NCBI GenBank assembly: GCA_003169845.1
Contig: PNAG01000012.1
Span: 1 to 64,000 of the forward strand
Origin: Candidatus Dormiibacterota bacterium
Lineage (GTDB): Bacteria; Chloroflexota; Dormibacteria; Dormibacterales; Dormibacteraceae
Reading direction: 5' to 3'
Length of the DNA: 64,000 nucleotides
A model generated the notes under the pieces. It ran no database searches and was not told the origin of the DNA. It saw only the letters and a program-made list of their open reading frames with translations. Made by a program: the position numbers and the translations under genes. Numbering within the stretch: the first letter of the stretch is position 1; every line of letters begins with the position of its first letter. Below, one piece after another: positions 28,076-35,860 of this stretch.

Positions 28076-29084
28076 ATGACCTGGTTGGCTTGACGGGCCG
28101 ACCGTCGCCTCCGGGGGCTATCCTTCCTCGTTCGCCGATACTGACTCCCGCATTGCCTCCGACGAGCGCTGCCGCGATGGCGGCCTTGCTCGCGCTCGTG
28201 GACGTCGGTTTGACGAAATCGAAAAAGAGGCTTGCGAGGGCATCGTGCGCGGCAGATTCGTCCTCTTCCGCAGCCAGTGCTGCCTCGGCATAGCCCGCTG
28301 CCTCGCTGAGCCGCGCCACCGCCAGATCGCGATCGTCCAGGCGCAGCGCCGGGGATACCCCGGCGGGGTCCTCTGTCTTCCCTTTCGCCAACTCGTTTGC
28401 CCCGTATCGGAGAAGCTTGGCTAAGCCCTTCATCAGTCCGATCTTGTCCTGGATAGCCTCCATAGCCAGCGCCTCGAGGTTGAATGAACTCAAGGCCGGC
28501 TTTCGGAACTGTCCGTTCCACGCCTTGGCCAAACGCAAAACCCGAGTGAGTGTGTGCTCGGACTTCTTGTTCGCCTCGAGGATCAAGTCCGTGTGGGCCT
28601 CCGGATGCGAAGCGTCCCAGCCATCTGTCTCAAGATTGGGAATCCAAAGACCGGGCTCGTCCTTTCGCGTCAGAGCGACGATGAGGTCGACCGAAGGGTC
28701 CTGGTCGAGCACAGGCTCGCCGAAGGCCACCACAATCGCCCTTTTGGTCCGCTTGGTCGTCACCTTCGGGTACTGCTTCCTCAACTCCGGCAGAATGGCC
28801 GACTCCACCTGGGCGACGATATCGGCCGGCCCGACGCCCTCGCCGTCGGGTCCAAGGTTGGAAAACGCCCGTCGGTCGAGGACCACACCGCCATCGGCGT
28901 CGTGAACCGGATTGTTCGCGGTTCGATGGGCGAGCGAGCCCGCACGGTATGTACGAAGCGCCCCCGGGAATCGGGCGGCAGCCGTGAGTACGTTCTCAAG
29001 ACGCTCGCGAGCGGCATTCAGCACGCGGTCATCAGGCGCGATTTGGGATCTGACGCCTTCCAGAATCTCAGTTGCGTACCCCAC
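28053..29084 (-). CDS. CD-NTase (cGAS/DncV-like nucleotidyltransferase) of a CBASS system
   Basis: The start is a GTG at 29084 behind an AGGAAGGAG ribosome site, giving 343 aa; upstream in-frame sequence is not needed. The polymerase-beta fold active site is visible: G49-S50 in TYRAGSLAHRT, D62 and D64 in NPVHDADGGVVLD, and the third acid D133 in DPSVDLIVALTR. A C-terminal helical OAS-like domain follows (SEHTLTRVLRLAKAWNGQF and later). The enzyme should make a cyclic oligonucleotide on phage infection. The C-terminal tail ends SYGDATAK, a possible conjugation tail for the E2-like partner. First gene of the operon. Confidence 0.85.
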   Translation of the reverse strand: MGYATEILEGVRSQIAPDDRVLNAARERLENVLTAAARFPGALRTYRAGSLAHRTANNPVHDADGGVVLDRRAFSNLGPDGEGVGPADIVAQVESAILPELRKQYPKVTTKRTKRAIVVAFGEPVLDQDPSVDLIVALTRKDEPGLWIPNLETDGWDASHPEAHTDLILEANKKSEHTLTRVLRLAKAWNGQFRKPALSSFNLEALAMEAIQDKIGLMKGLAKLLRYGANELAKGKTEDPAGVSPALRLDDRDLAVARLSEAAGYAEAALAAEEDESAAHDALASLFFDFVKPTSTSASKAAIAAALVGGNAGVSIGERGRIAPGGDGRPVKPTRSYGDATAK

Positions 29085-29232
29085 CTTCGGTCTCCTTCCT
29101 CGGATCCCCCGAGCCTGCGGCTGAGTTCCGCATGGCATTCGCCGCACTTGCCATGTAGACTCGCGATTGCGAGCTTGCAACGATTCTACCACTGCGCTTC
29201 AATTTCACATACGCAAGCAGAGGGATTTATTC
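29085..29232. promoter_or_regulatory. Divergent promoter region between CBASS-like operon and CapH/CapP-like pair
   Basis: This 148-bp gap separates the CD-NTase start (minus) from the HTH gene start (plus). It is the only place both promoters can lie and so the expected binding site of the HTH repressor. I did not find a clear long palindrome by eye. Confidence 0.5.
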
Positions 29233-29598
29233 ATGCCTAGACCAAACTTCGATGCTGCCGGCTTCTACGAAGCGCTCGATGCCCAGCGACAGGCCCAGCG
29301 GCTGAACTGGAAGCAGGTAGCTGCGGCTTCTGGAATCAGCGCCTCGACCTTAACCAGACTTGCCCAGGGACGCCGACCCGATGTCGACAGCCTCGCCGCT
29401 CTACTCGCCTGGTCAGGGCTCAACGCCGCCGATTTCGTTCGCCAAGATGATGGCGCGCGGGCAGAACCCGAACGTCTCGCCATGATCTCGACGTACCTAC
29501 GCAGCGATCCGAACCTCACGCAGGAAGGCGCAGCTGCTCTCGACGAGTTAATCAAAGCGACGTACGAAAGGTTGCGAAAGAAGTCAAACGCGACGTGA
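29233..29598 (+). CDS. XRE-type HTH repressor, CapH-like
   Basis: The ATG at 29233 follows an AGAGGGA ribosome site; the 121-aa product has an N-terminal HTH (FYEALDAQRQAQRLNWKQVA, then ASGISASTLTRLAQGRRPDV) and a C-terminal helical part (EGAAALDELIKATYERL). It lies 3 bp upstream of an ImmA/IrrE metalloprotease gene and divergent from the CBASS-like operon. This is the arrangement of capH-capP, in which CapH represses the CBASS promoter and CapP cleaves CapH after DNA damage. Assignment as CapH is by context; a generic XRE-ImmA toxin-antitoxin-like pair is the alternative. Confidence 0.75.
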   Translation: MPRPNFDAAGFYEALDAQRQAQRLNWKQVAAASGISASTLTRLAQGRRPDVDSLAALLAWSGLNAADFVRQDDGARAEPERLAMISTYLRSDPNLTQEGAAALDELIKATYERLRKKSNAT

Positions 29599-29601
29599 CA
29601 C

Positions 29602-30165
29602 ATGGGATTGAGGCGGGGCTTCAAGTCGGAGGCCGACCAGATCGCTCGGGAGATCCGAAGCGAGCTAGGTCTTGCGCCTGCAGCCTGCCTGGACCCATGG
29701 CATCTCGCACGCCACCTCGAGATTCCGATTGTTGGGCTGAGCGAAGTAGCCGATACGGCACCTAACGCTGCCCGGGAGTTCGGAATTGTCGACACAGCAG
29801 CCTTTTCCGCAGTAACGGTTTTTCGGGGTCACGTACGCGAAATCGTTCACAACGACTTCCATGTGCCCGGCCGCCAGGCAAGCAACGTGGCCCACGAACT
29901 TTCTCACGGGCTGCTACTGCATCCGCCGGCGCCGGCACTCAACGACTTAGGCCTTCGCGATTGGGATGCCGCCCTTGAAGAGGAGGCCAATTGGCTGGCC
30001 GGTGCCTTGCTGATCCCAGTCGAGGCGGCAATGTCGATCGCTCGACGGGGCTGGAGTGACGAGCTGGCGGCGGAAAAGTACAAGGTAAGTCAGCGGATGG
30101 TCCTATTCCGGATGAACGTGACCGCGGCCCGGCGTCGAGTCCAGAGAGAGCGTCACAGCCGATAG
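29602..30165 (+). CDS. ImmA/IrrE-family metalloprotease, CapP-like
   Basis: The 187-aa protein shows the ImmA/IrrE core: IVHNDFHVPGRQASNVAHEL then SHGLLLHPP with the zinc site HELSH at residues 98-102, and the third ligand region EEEANWLAGALLIP downstream. The C-terminal helices (YKVSQRMVLFRMNVTAARR) are the usual substrate-reading part. Family members cleave an HTH repressor. The gene follows the HTH gene by 3 bp, so its natural substrate is probably that protein. Together they would release the neighbouring CBASS-like operon when DNA is damaged. Confidence 0.82.
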   Translation: MGLRRGFKSEADQIAREIRSELGLAPAACLDPWHLARHLEIPIVGLSEVADTAPNAAREFGIVDTAAFSAVTVFRGHVREIVHNDFHVPGRQASNVAHELSHGLLLHPPAPALNDLGLRDWDAALEEEANWLAGALLIPVEAAMSIARRGWSDELAAEKYKVSQRMVLFRMNVTAARRRVQRERHSR

Positions 30166-30284
30166 ACCCCGCATCTTTTCATGGCGACGTCCCCCATCGC
30201 CATAGTCCCCATGATGATCTTCATCACCACCAGCGATCACCCGCCTCGGCCCCATCGGATGCGGGCCCCCTACAGCTTTGCGGA

Positions 30285-31148
30285 CTACCCAAAGACGGCC
30301 CCCAGGACCTCGTCGAGCTCTCTCACGGCCTGGTCGAAGCTCGGCAGTTCGGGCACGAAACCACGAAGACGCGGCTCCCACTGAATTCGGTAAGCCTCCA
30401 GCACCCTTCGATCGCGGAAGTCGTCAGGTCCTGTGAACGTGACTCCGCGGGCATGGGCCTTTTCCTCGAGTGGGGCCCTGAAGCGACGCCAGTCCAACTT
30501 GAACTGATCCTGCCGCCAAAGGTAGCCGATGTCATACAGATCGCGGGCGCGATTTAGCCAGTCCCGGCGCTCAAGGTTCTGGCGAGCTTGAAGGAAAGCT
30601 CGCAACTTCTCGATCGCGATCTCCGCAAGGCTGTAGCACTGCACCTCTGACTCCAGCGCCTCGCCTTCGAAGAGATGGATCAGATGGCGGCGTTCCGTTG
30701 CCAGCACCATTGGTTCGTCTTTCGTGATCTCAACCTTGATGGGGAGCGTGGCTCCGGTCGGATAGTCCACCCTGATCCGGAAGTCCAGCTGACCGAAGGC
30801 GTGCTCCTCTCGGTGCTCTGTGCGCTCAACGCCAAAACGGAAAACGCCGTACGGTGCGGTCAGACTGGCAGCCCCGTCCGCCGCGCGGCGCAAGGCTCCT
30901 TCGATCCGGTCATCGTCCCAGCGTTCGCGCAAAGTGAAGTCGAGATCTTCCGAGAACCGGTAGCCGTGGAAGTAGCATTTCCGAAGGGCAGTCCCACCCT
31001 TGAAGGCCATCGCCTGGCCGAGCTCTGGGACGGCGTCAATCGCCGCCAACAGGTAGCTGAGCGCGTAGTCCCTCAGGACTACTTCATGCGGCGCTTTGGT
31101 CGCGCGAACGAACGCGGCTACTCGGACGCCAAAAGGGCGTGACGCCAA
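30285..31148 (-). CDS. AbiEii-type nucleotidyltransferase toxin
   Basis: The protein is an AbiEii/AbiGii toxin: nucleotidyltransferase fold with MAFKGGTALRKCYFHGYRFS followed by EDLDFTLRERW, that is the G-G-T and D-x-D active-site pieces, then IKVEITKDEP as the third acidic strand. Family toxins inhibit growth by nucleotide transfer, in some relatives onto tRNA. I start it at TTG 31148, 5 bp after the antitoxin stop (287 aa), because earlier in-frame codons lie inside the antitoxin gene. It forms a type IV-like pair with the upstream gene. The gap 30166-30284 holds nothing I recognise. Confidence 0.88.
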   Translation of the reverse strand: MASRPFGVRVAAFVRATKAPHEVVLRDYALSYLLAAIDAVPELGQAMAFKGGTALRKCYFHGYRFSEDLDFTLRERWDDDRIEGALRRAADGAASLTAPYGVFRFGVERTEHREEHAFGQLDFRIRVDYPTGATLPIKVEITKDEPMVLATERRHLIHLFEGEALESEVQCYSLAEIAIEKLRAFLQARQNLERRDWLNRARDLYDIGYLWRQDQFKLDWRRFRAPLEEKAHARGVTFTGPDDFRDRRVLEAYRIQWEPRLRGFVPELPSFDQAVRELDEVLGAVFG

Positions 31149-31153
31149 CGCCG

Positions 31154-31900
31154 TCAGACCGCGATTGCCGGCTGGGCTGCAGCGGTTCGAGCCAAGGCTG
31201 ATCGAATCCGGGCAAGCGCCTGCGGCCGCTCCATCGTCTCGGCGTAGCGGAGCACCTTTTCTCGGTCGATCTCCTGCCAATGATCGGAGAGGATCTGCTC
31301 GCCGAGGCCTCCCGCCCCAAACCCTCTGACTTGGACGAAGGCATCTAGCAGAGCCCTTTCCTTGTCGAACATCGGGATCTGCGTCCGGGAGTCGACCCAG
31401 ACTTCCTCGATGCCGAACATGTCTCGTGCTCGGATTCGGATGAACTCGTAACGGATGCCATCTATGACCCAGGCCGCGTGTTCACGGCCCCTCGCCGGCG
31501 CCGAGGTCGCCGGACGCCGCATATCAGGGGTGACCACAACCTTCGGCGTCGATGCAGTAACTACGAAGGGGACCTGGTCAACGAGGCCCCAATGATGGAG
31601 CGCCGACCAGTGGCTGATCGCGGACGGTCGGACCAGGTGGGTCGCGATGGCAAAGGAGTGGGGCGCCACGCCTCCGGCAATAGGGCTCTGAACGACGTAC
31701 AGGCCCTTGGGTAGACGCCGCAGATAGCCCGACTGCGTTAGCTCATGAAAGAGCTTGTAGGCATGGGAGCTCGAGATTCCCAGGATGCGGGCACCTTCAA
31801 TCGCCTCGTCGCTCGTGAAGAGCTCCCCGTGTCGCTCTGTCAGATACTCGAGTAGCCTGATTCCTGCGATACCTGCGTAGCCTGGAAGTCTTTGCTGCAT
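31154..31900 (-). CDS. AbiEi-type antitoxin/transcriptional repressor
   Basis: The ATG at 31900 is preceded by AGAGAAAGAA and gives 248 aa. An N-terminal winged helix (ILGISSSHAYKLFHELTQSG, then YLRRLPKGLYVV) is followed by the AbiEi antitoxin core (HLVRPSAISHWSALHHWGL and the DKERALLDAFV region). AbiEi proteins both neutralise AbiEii and repress their own promoter through inverted repeats. Three copies of a 16-bp site lie 15-92 bp upstream of the start and are the likely operator. The longer upstream frame runs through these operators and is not used. Confidence 0.88.
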   Translation of the reverse strand: MQQRLPGYAGIAGIRLLEYLTERHGELFTSDEAIEGARILGISSSHAYKLFHELTQSGYLRRLPKGLYVVQSPIAGGVAPHSFAIATHLVRPSAISHWSALHHWGLVDQVPFVVTASTPKVVVTPDMRRPATSAPARGREHAAWVIDGIRYEFIRIRARDMFGIEEVWVDSRTQIPMFDKERALLDAFVQVRGFGAGGLGEQILSDHWQEIDREKVLRYAETMERPQALARIRSALARTAAAQPAIAV

Positions 31901-31914
31901 TTCTTTCTCTAGGC

Positions 31915-31992
31915 GTAAGATTTGTAGCGAACAATACCACAGATTGCCATAGATCGCTACATTTCTTACCGCAGCGGTAAGATTTGTAGCGA
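31915..31992. promoter_or_regulatory. Triple operator upstream of the AbiE pair
   Basis: GTAAGATTTGTAGCGA occurs at 31915-31930, its near-exact inverted copy TCGCTACATTTCTTAC at 31954-31969 (one mismatch), and a third direct copy at 31977-31992. Together they cover the promoter of the antitoxin-toxin operon. AbiEi-family repressors bind such inverted repeats, so this is probably the autoregulatory site. Confidence 0.75.
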
Positions 31993-32126
31993 TAACTCCA
32001 GTGACCTGTTTCTGCCGGTCATCACCACTTGTACCCGAGGATGACAGCGCCGGTGCCAAACTCCTCCCGAGTGGACGATCAGACCGGACGAAACGCCACG
32101 CGGCCTAATATACGAACACCTGTTCG

Positions 32127-32804
32127 ATGAATACTCACTCCGCGTCAAGCGCGCCAACTGCTGATCTTGCACTCTGGATGATCGATCTACTGACTGCCGA
32201 TGACCGGCTCGGCAGGTTAATCCGCGAGTACGCCGCAAGCCAGCGGACTTATGTTGCGGCTCAACCCGACTTGGTGGCTCGCCGGCTTGTTGAGGCATCG
32301 ATTGCGGTAGCCGAGCAACTACAGCAGCTTGTTGCGCAACCGGCCGCGGCGGACCTATGCCGGTGTGTAACGGTGGCGGTGTTCTTTACGTGGCACATCG
32401 ACAGCCACGTCCGCCATGAGTTTCTCGGTCCAGAGGATTACAGGCGGTTCATCGAAACTCAGGCCAACCCTGACGCGACGCTCCTTAGCCACCTTTCAAC
32501 AGACCCGATCGTGTTCCCAGCAATCCATTCGTGGATGATCCCCCGAAACCAAATCCAAGGCATGGACGGTGCACGGACGCTGAGGGCTATCCAAGCCCCG
32601 GGGCCACCTCCTCTCGTCATCTTTGCGCTCCCGCTACGACTCTTGAGAAGTTCTGTAGTCAGGGTGAGGCCGCCGCTAGCTGTTGACGCGATTCCCAAGG
32701 CCAATCGTCTCTACAGTAGATTCGGTCTGCCCGAAAATCGTACCGAGCTCATCGACGCCGACGTTCCCTCGTCAGTAATCGGAGGAATCGAGTGGCGACC
32801 TTAG
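32127..32804 (+). CDS. Unrecognised 225-aa protein, first gene of a three-gene unit
   Basis: I do not recognise this protein. It is soluble with an N-terminal helical half (LALWMIDLLTADDRLGRLIR, VARRLVEASIAVAEQLQQLV) and a C-terminal half with several prolines (IQAPGPPPLVIFALPLRLLR). No catalytic motif stands out, although the TWHIDSHVRHEF stretch has three histidines. Its end overlaps the next gene by 13 nt, so expression is coupled to the DUF433-type protein and the PIN-like protein that follow. It could be an extra antitoxin or an activity recruited to the pair. Confidence 0.6.
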   Translation: MNTHSASSAPTADLALWMIDLLTADDRLGRLIREYAASQRTYVAAQPDLVARRLVEASIAVAEQLQQLVAQPAAADLCRCVTVAVFFTWHIDSHVRHEFLGPEDYRRFIETQANPDATLLSHLSTDPIVFPAIHSWMIPRNQIQGMDGARTLRAIQAPGPPPLVIFALPLRLLRSSVVRVRPPLAVDAIPKANRLYSRFGLPENRTELIDADVPSSVIGGIEWRP

Positions 32805-34267
32805 CGGACTTGGAACTCTCCTTGGTAAGAGCTTCATTGGCAGCGCTTGGTGATATCAGCCCAAGGGAGGGTAACCCGGTCCTCGACAGCTGGCGCCGCA
32901 TGACCAATAACCTTGTGCCCGTAGAGGCAAGGACCCTTCCCTTCGCGCTCGCAAGAACGATTCCGGTGCTCGGGCCGAACGATGAGCGATTTCGAATCCT
33001 CCTTGGGGTTTTGACTACATTCGATATTTATGAAACGGTCCCCGCGCTGCTGGACTACGCGTCGCGCAGCAGGAGCTTCGAAGCAACTTTGGCGGCGGCG
33101 ACCCTAGCCGTAAGTCCTGGAGTTCCCGATACGGTCGTCCGACAATTGCTTGATCTCGCGAACGCGCGAGCTCGCGATCCAATTGATGTTTCTGCAATTG
33201 CGGTCCGGCTTAGCTCCCTGGAGCACGCGCCGACACCTGGGCTCGCTAGGTTGCGCCGACAGATCTGGCCCGGTCTAGTTGACTCGCGCGATGATTCGCT
33301 CGCACCCATCGTCTTTGTGGACGAGGAGTCTGACCAGCCTGAAGTGCGGTGGCAGTTGCTCGGTGACCTCGTTGAATCGGGTGCTGTCGTGCGTCGCATT
33401 CCGATGACGTTTGCGAAGGATCCACTGCCGAGGTGGATTGGATCGACTTGCGCTGTCGTCTCGTGGACCGGCGAACGAGCGATCTCTCGTCTGCATCCTT
33501 TCGCACCGCTCCTCACTGTCAATCAGTTGGTCGACGCTGATAAGACTGGGGGGGCCAGGTGGCTGCGCCGAGTCGACGCCGCACTGGGCGGCGGACGCTT
33601 ACGGATACCCACGGGCCCGACGGAACTGACATCAGACCCACTGAATCGAGACAGTTACAGGCTCGGCAGCTTCGATGTCCGCGAGATGGTCTTTCTCACG
33701 GGTACCAGGCTGTCGACCTTGCAGCGGCTCCGCGAGGAGCTGAAACCGCGTGACTTCAACGGGATCCCATACTGGTCGTATAACCAGTTGGTCGCGTTGC
33801 GTACGTGGGAAGTGTGGCGCCGTGAGACGGGTCGAACCCGACTGCCGACTGACGTTTTACGGGCTTTAGTCACTTGGCAAGGTGCGGACCAAGCCACCGA
33901 AGTAGCGGTCACGTCAAAGGGGCAGATTCTGGTCAAGAAAGGCGCGCAGTTCGTCGATTGGCAGAAGGGGGACGTCGTGCTGAAGGACTTCTTGGCCCTG
34001 GATAGAGTCTTTGATCCCCAACCGCTAGGCGGCGATCGCCAAGCGCCAGGACTCCCATCTCCTAGTCCGCACACCTACGTGCATCCCGCGCTCCAGGGCG
34101 GAACTCCATGTGTGCAGGGTTACCGGATTGCAGCCAAGGTTCTCGCTCGACTCGCGGAAGGCAAGCCCCGACAGATTGATGCAATCAGAGCCGTATACCC
34201 TGAACTTGAGGAGCCCTTGATTGTCGACGCTATCGCGCTTGGTGGCAGAGTGTTGCAGGCAGCTTGA
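32792..34267 (+). CDS. Large protein with MerR-like and C-terminal DUF433-type domain
   Basis: The protein is 491 aa. The C-terminal 65 residues (HTYVHPALQGGTPCVQGYRI then AAKVLARLAEGKPRQ) match the DUF433 antitoxin-like domain. Before it, residues 285-345 (VREMVFLTGTRLSTLQRLRE, then FNGIPYWSYNQLVALRTWEV) resemble a MerR-type winged helix, as in longer DUF433 proteins. The first 270 residues are an additional region that I do not recognise, with an alpha/beta segment around LAPIVFVDEESDQPEVRWQL. The PIN-like gene follows after 6 bp, so this is most likely the antitoxin/regulator of the pair. Confidence 0.7.
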   Translation: MATLADLELSLVRASLAALGDISPREGNPVLDSWRRMTNNLVPVEARTLPFALARTIPVLGPNDERFRILLGVLTTFDIYETVPALLDYASRSRSFEATLAAATLAVSPGVPDTVVRQLLDLANARARDPIDVSAIAVRLSSLEHAPTPGLARLRRQIWPGLVDSRDDSLAPIVFVDEESDQPEVRWQLLGDLVESGAVVRRIPMTFAKDPLPRWIGSTCAVVSWTGERAISRLHPFAPLLTVNQLVDADKTGGARWLRRVDAALGGGRLRIPTGPTELTSDPLNRDSYRLGSFDVREMVFLTGTRLSTLQRLREELKPRDFNGIPYWSYNQLVALRTWEVWRRETGRTRLPTDVLRALVTWQGADQATEVAVTSKGQILVKKGAQFVDWQKGDVVLKDFLALDRVFDPQPLGGDRQAPGLPSPSPHTYVHPALQGGTPCVQGYRIAAKVLARLAEGKPRQIDAIRAVYPELEEPLIVDAIALGGRVLQAA

Positions 34268-34273
34268 CGACGA

Positions 34274-34630
34274 GTGCGCCTACTGCTTGATCAATCTCTG
34301 CCACAAGCTTTGGTGGCGACTAGCGTTGAAGGGCTTTCAATCGAAAGGTGGAGCGAGTCTGGGCTAGCCGATGCAGAGTTGGTCACGGTTGCCGCGGAAC
34401 GCGGATTTGACGGCGTAGTTTTCCTTGGACCGAGTGTTTTGGCGCGCGATAACGTCACCAAGGCAGCACGTGAGGCGGGCATATTACTCGTGGCAACATC
34501 CGCTGATGATCCCGTGTCCGCTCAACGAGACATCACTCGACATATGCACACCATTGCAAGGCACACGACCGGCGGCTCTGTTCTAGTCCTCTCGCACGAG
34601 GTACGCACGGTGGAGCCAACTCAGGTCTGA
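34274..34630 (+). CDS. DUF5615-type PIN-like protein, putative toxin
   Basis: The 118-aa protein begins RLLLDQSLPQALVAT, the D-x-x-LP opening of the DUF5615 PIN-like fold, and continues with LADAELVTVAAERGFDGVVF, where the second acidic cluster lies. The usual sequence around the second aspartate (ATxDxDF) is here VFLGPSVLARD, so a typical metal ligand may be missing. DUF5615 proteins pair with DUF433 proteins in a predicted toxin-antitoxin arrangement. The initiator is a GTG. It is convergent with the DnaN-like gene with a 3-bp gap. Confidence 0.72.
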   Translation: MRLLLDQSLPQALVATSVEGLSIERWSESGLADAELVTVAAERGFDGVVFLGPSVLARDNVTKAAREAGILLVATSADDPVSAQRDITRHMHTIARHTTGGSVLVLSHEVRTVEPTQV

Positions 34631-34633
34631 CGC

Positions 34634-35767
34634 TCAAACCTGGAAGTCTATTGAGGGAGGTCGCTGCTTGTGCACGACCAAATAGAGATGATCGTCACCG
34701 GGTACGGATCGCACCACGAGGTGCCTGTCGGCGCCGACAAAAAGATCGACTGAGACCGTATCCATGGCCTCGAGTCCGGCGCGGAGCGCCGCGCCGTCAA
34801 CAAGTACCTGGGCCTCGGGAGATTCGTTGGTCGCCGCCAGCTCAAGTCTGCCGTTGCCACGTTCGGACCCCTCAGTGCTCAAGACGAGCCGACCTGCCCC
34901 TACCAGGCGAAGCGACAGCGGGCTGCCCTCACTTGGCGCAAGCAAAAGAGCGGCTCGGAGCCGGGCGAGAAGATCCTCACGTAGGACCCGCGTTCGACTG
35001 ACGCCGTCGACCGGTATCAGGACGGCATAGTCGGGATAGGAACCTTCCCAAATTGATGCCACCAGAAGTGAGTTGCCGGCTGCGAAGCTGGCAAGGTTAC
35101 CGGTCGCCGCAACCTCGATCCGAACGGAAGCAGACTCACCAATTAGCAGCTGGTGGAGCTCGCGAAGCGCGGCGGCCGGCAAAGTGAGCTCCACCAATCC
35201 GTCGTTTGCCAGCGCGACCCGTAGTTGGTGCTCGGCTAGCCGTGACCCATCTGAGGCTGCCATGACCAGGCGATCATTCTCAAACCGAAGATGGACACCG
35301 GCCAGCGCGCTCTGATCCAGTGTGCGCGCCGCAGCCACTGCGGTCTGTTGAACGGCTCGCACTAAGGGAGCCGCTGGCACGGTCGCCGTAAAGTCGGCCT
35401 TGAGTTGTGGGAAGTGAGGGTACATATCCACAAAACCACAACGGATACCAATCTCTCCATCGTCGCCGGAGACCGTTAGCTCGTTGGAGTCAGGTTGGGT
35501 GTCTAGCCGAAGGTCGGCTGATGCAAGCGCGTCCACGATGTCTGTCATCAACCTGGCTGGGGCTACAAGCACTCCCGCTTCGTCGACACGCGCCTCAATT
35601 GACTTTCGCATCCACCATTCCCTGTTGTAGGTGGTAAATACCAAGGCCTTCGCCCTGGCCTCGACATGAACGTGATTCAGGATTGTGGTCTCCGGCCTCA
35701 CCGCAGCGCCGGGAAGGGTGCCGTGCAGCGCCCGTCGCAGATCCTCACGCCGACACTTCGCACGCAT
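34634..35767 (-). CDS. DNA polymerase III beta subunit (sliding clamp) paralogue
   Basis: The protein is 377 aa, the usual length of DnaN, and has the three-domain clamp pattern: KALVFTTYNREWWMRKSIEA in domain I, VRAVQQTAVAAARTLDQSAL, then AGVHLRFENDRLVMAASDGS RLAEHQL at the start of domain II, and the domain III end LYLVVHKQRPPSI where DnaN has the YLVMPVR-like tail. The C-terminal M-P-x-R/L motif that forms part of the polymerase-binding pocket is not conserved. It is carried by the island beside the integrase, so it is not the housekeeping clamp. It may serve element replication or modify the host replisome. Confidence 0.8.
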   Translation of the reverse strand: MRAKCRREDLRRALHGTLPGAAVRPETTILNHVHVEARAKALVFTTYNREWWMRKSIEARVDEAGVLVAPARLMTDIVDALASADLRLDTQPDSNELTVSGDDGEIGIRCGFVDMYPHFPQLKADFTATVPAAPLVRAVQQTAVAAARTLDQSALAGVHLRFENDRLVMAASDGSRLAEHQLRVALANDGLVELTLPAAALRELHQLLIGESASVRIEVAATGNLASFAAGNSLLVASIWEGSYPDYAVLIPVDGVSRTRVLREDLLARLRAALLLAPSEGSPLSLRLVGAGRLVLSTEGSERGNGRLELAATNESPEAQVLVDGAALRAGLEAMDTVSVDLFVGADRHLVVRSVPGDDHLYLVVHKQRPPSIDFQV

Positions 35768-35860
35768 CAGCCGACCAACGCGGTATCGACCGCGTCTGTC
35801 GTCAGGGAACTACCAGCTGTGGATACCTGTTGTCTTGCGGGAATCCATAAAGGCTAACGT

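Noticed and set aside
27970..28293. Plus-strand frame within the CD-NTase/E2-like region
   Set aside because: Antisense to two genes with clear active-site motifs; no ribosome site.
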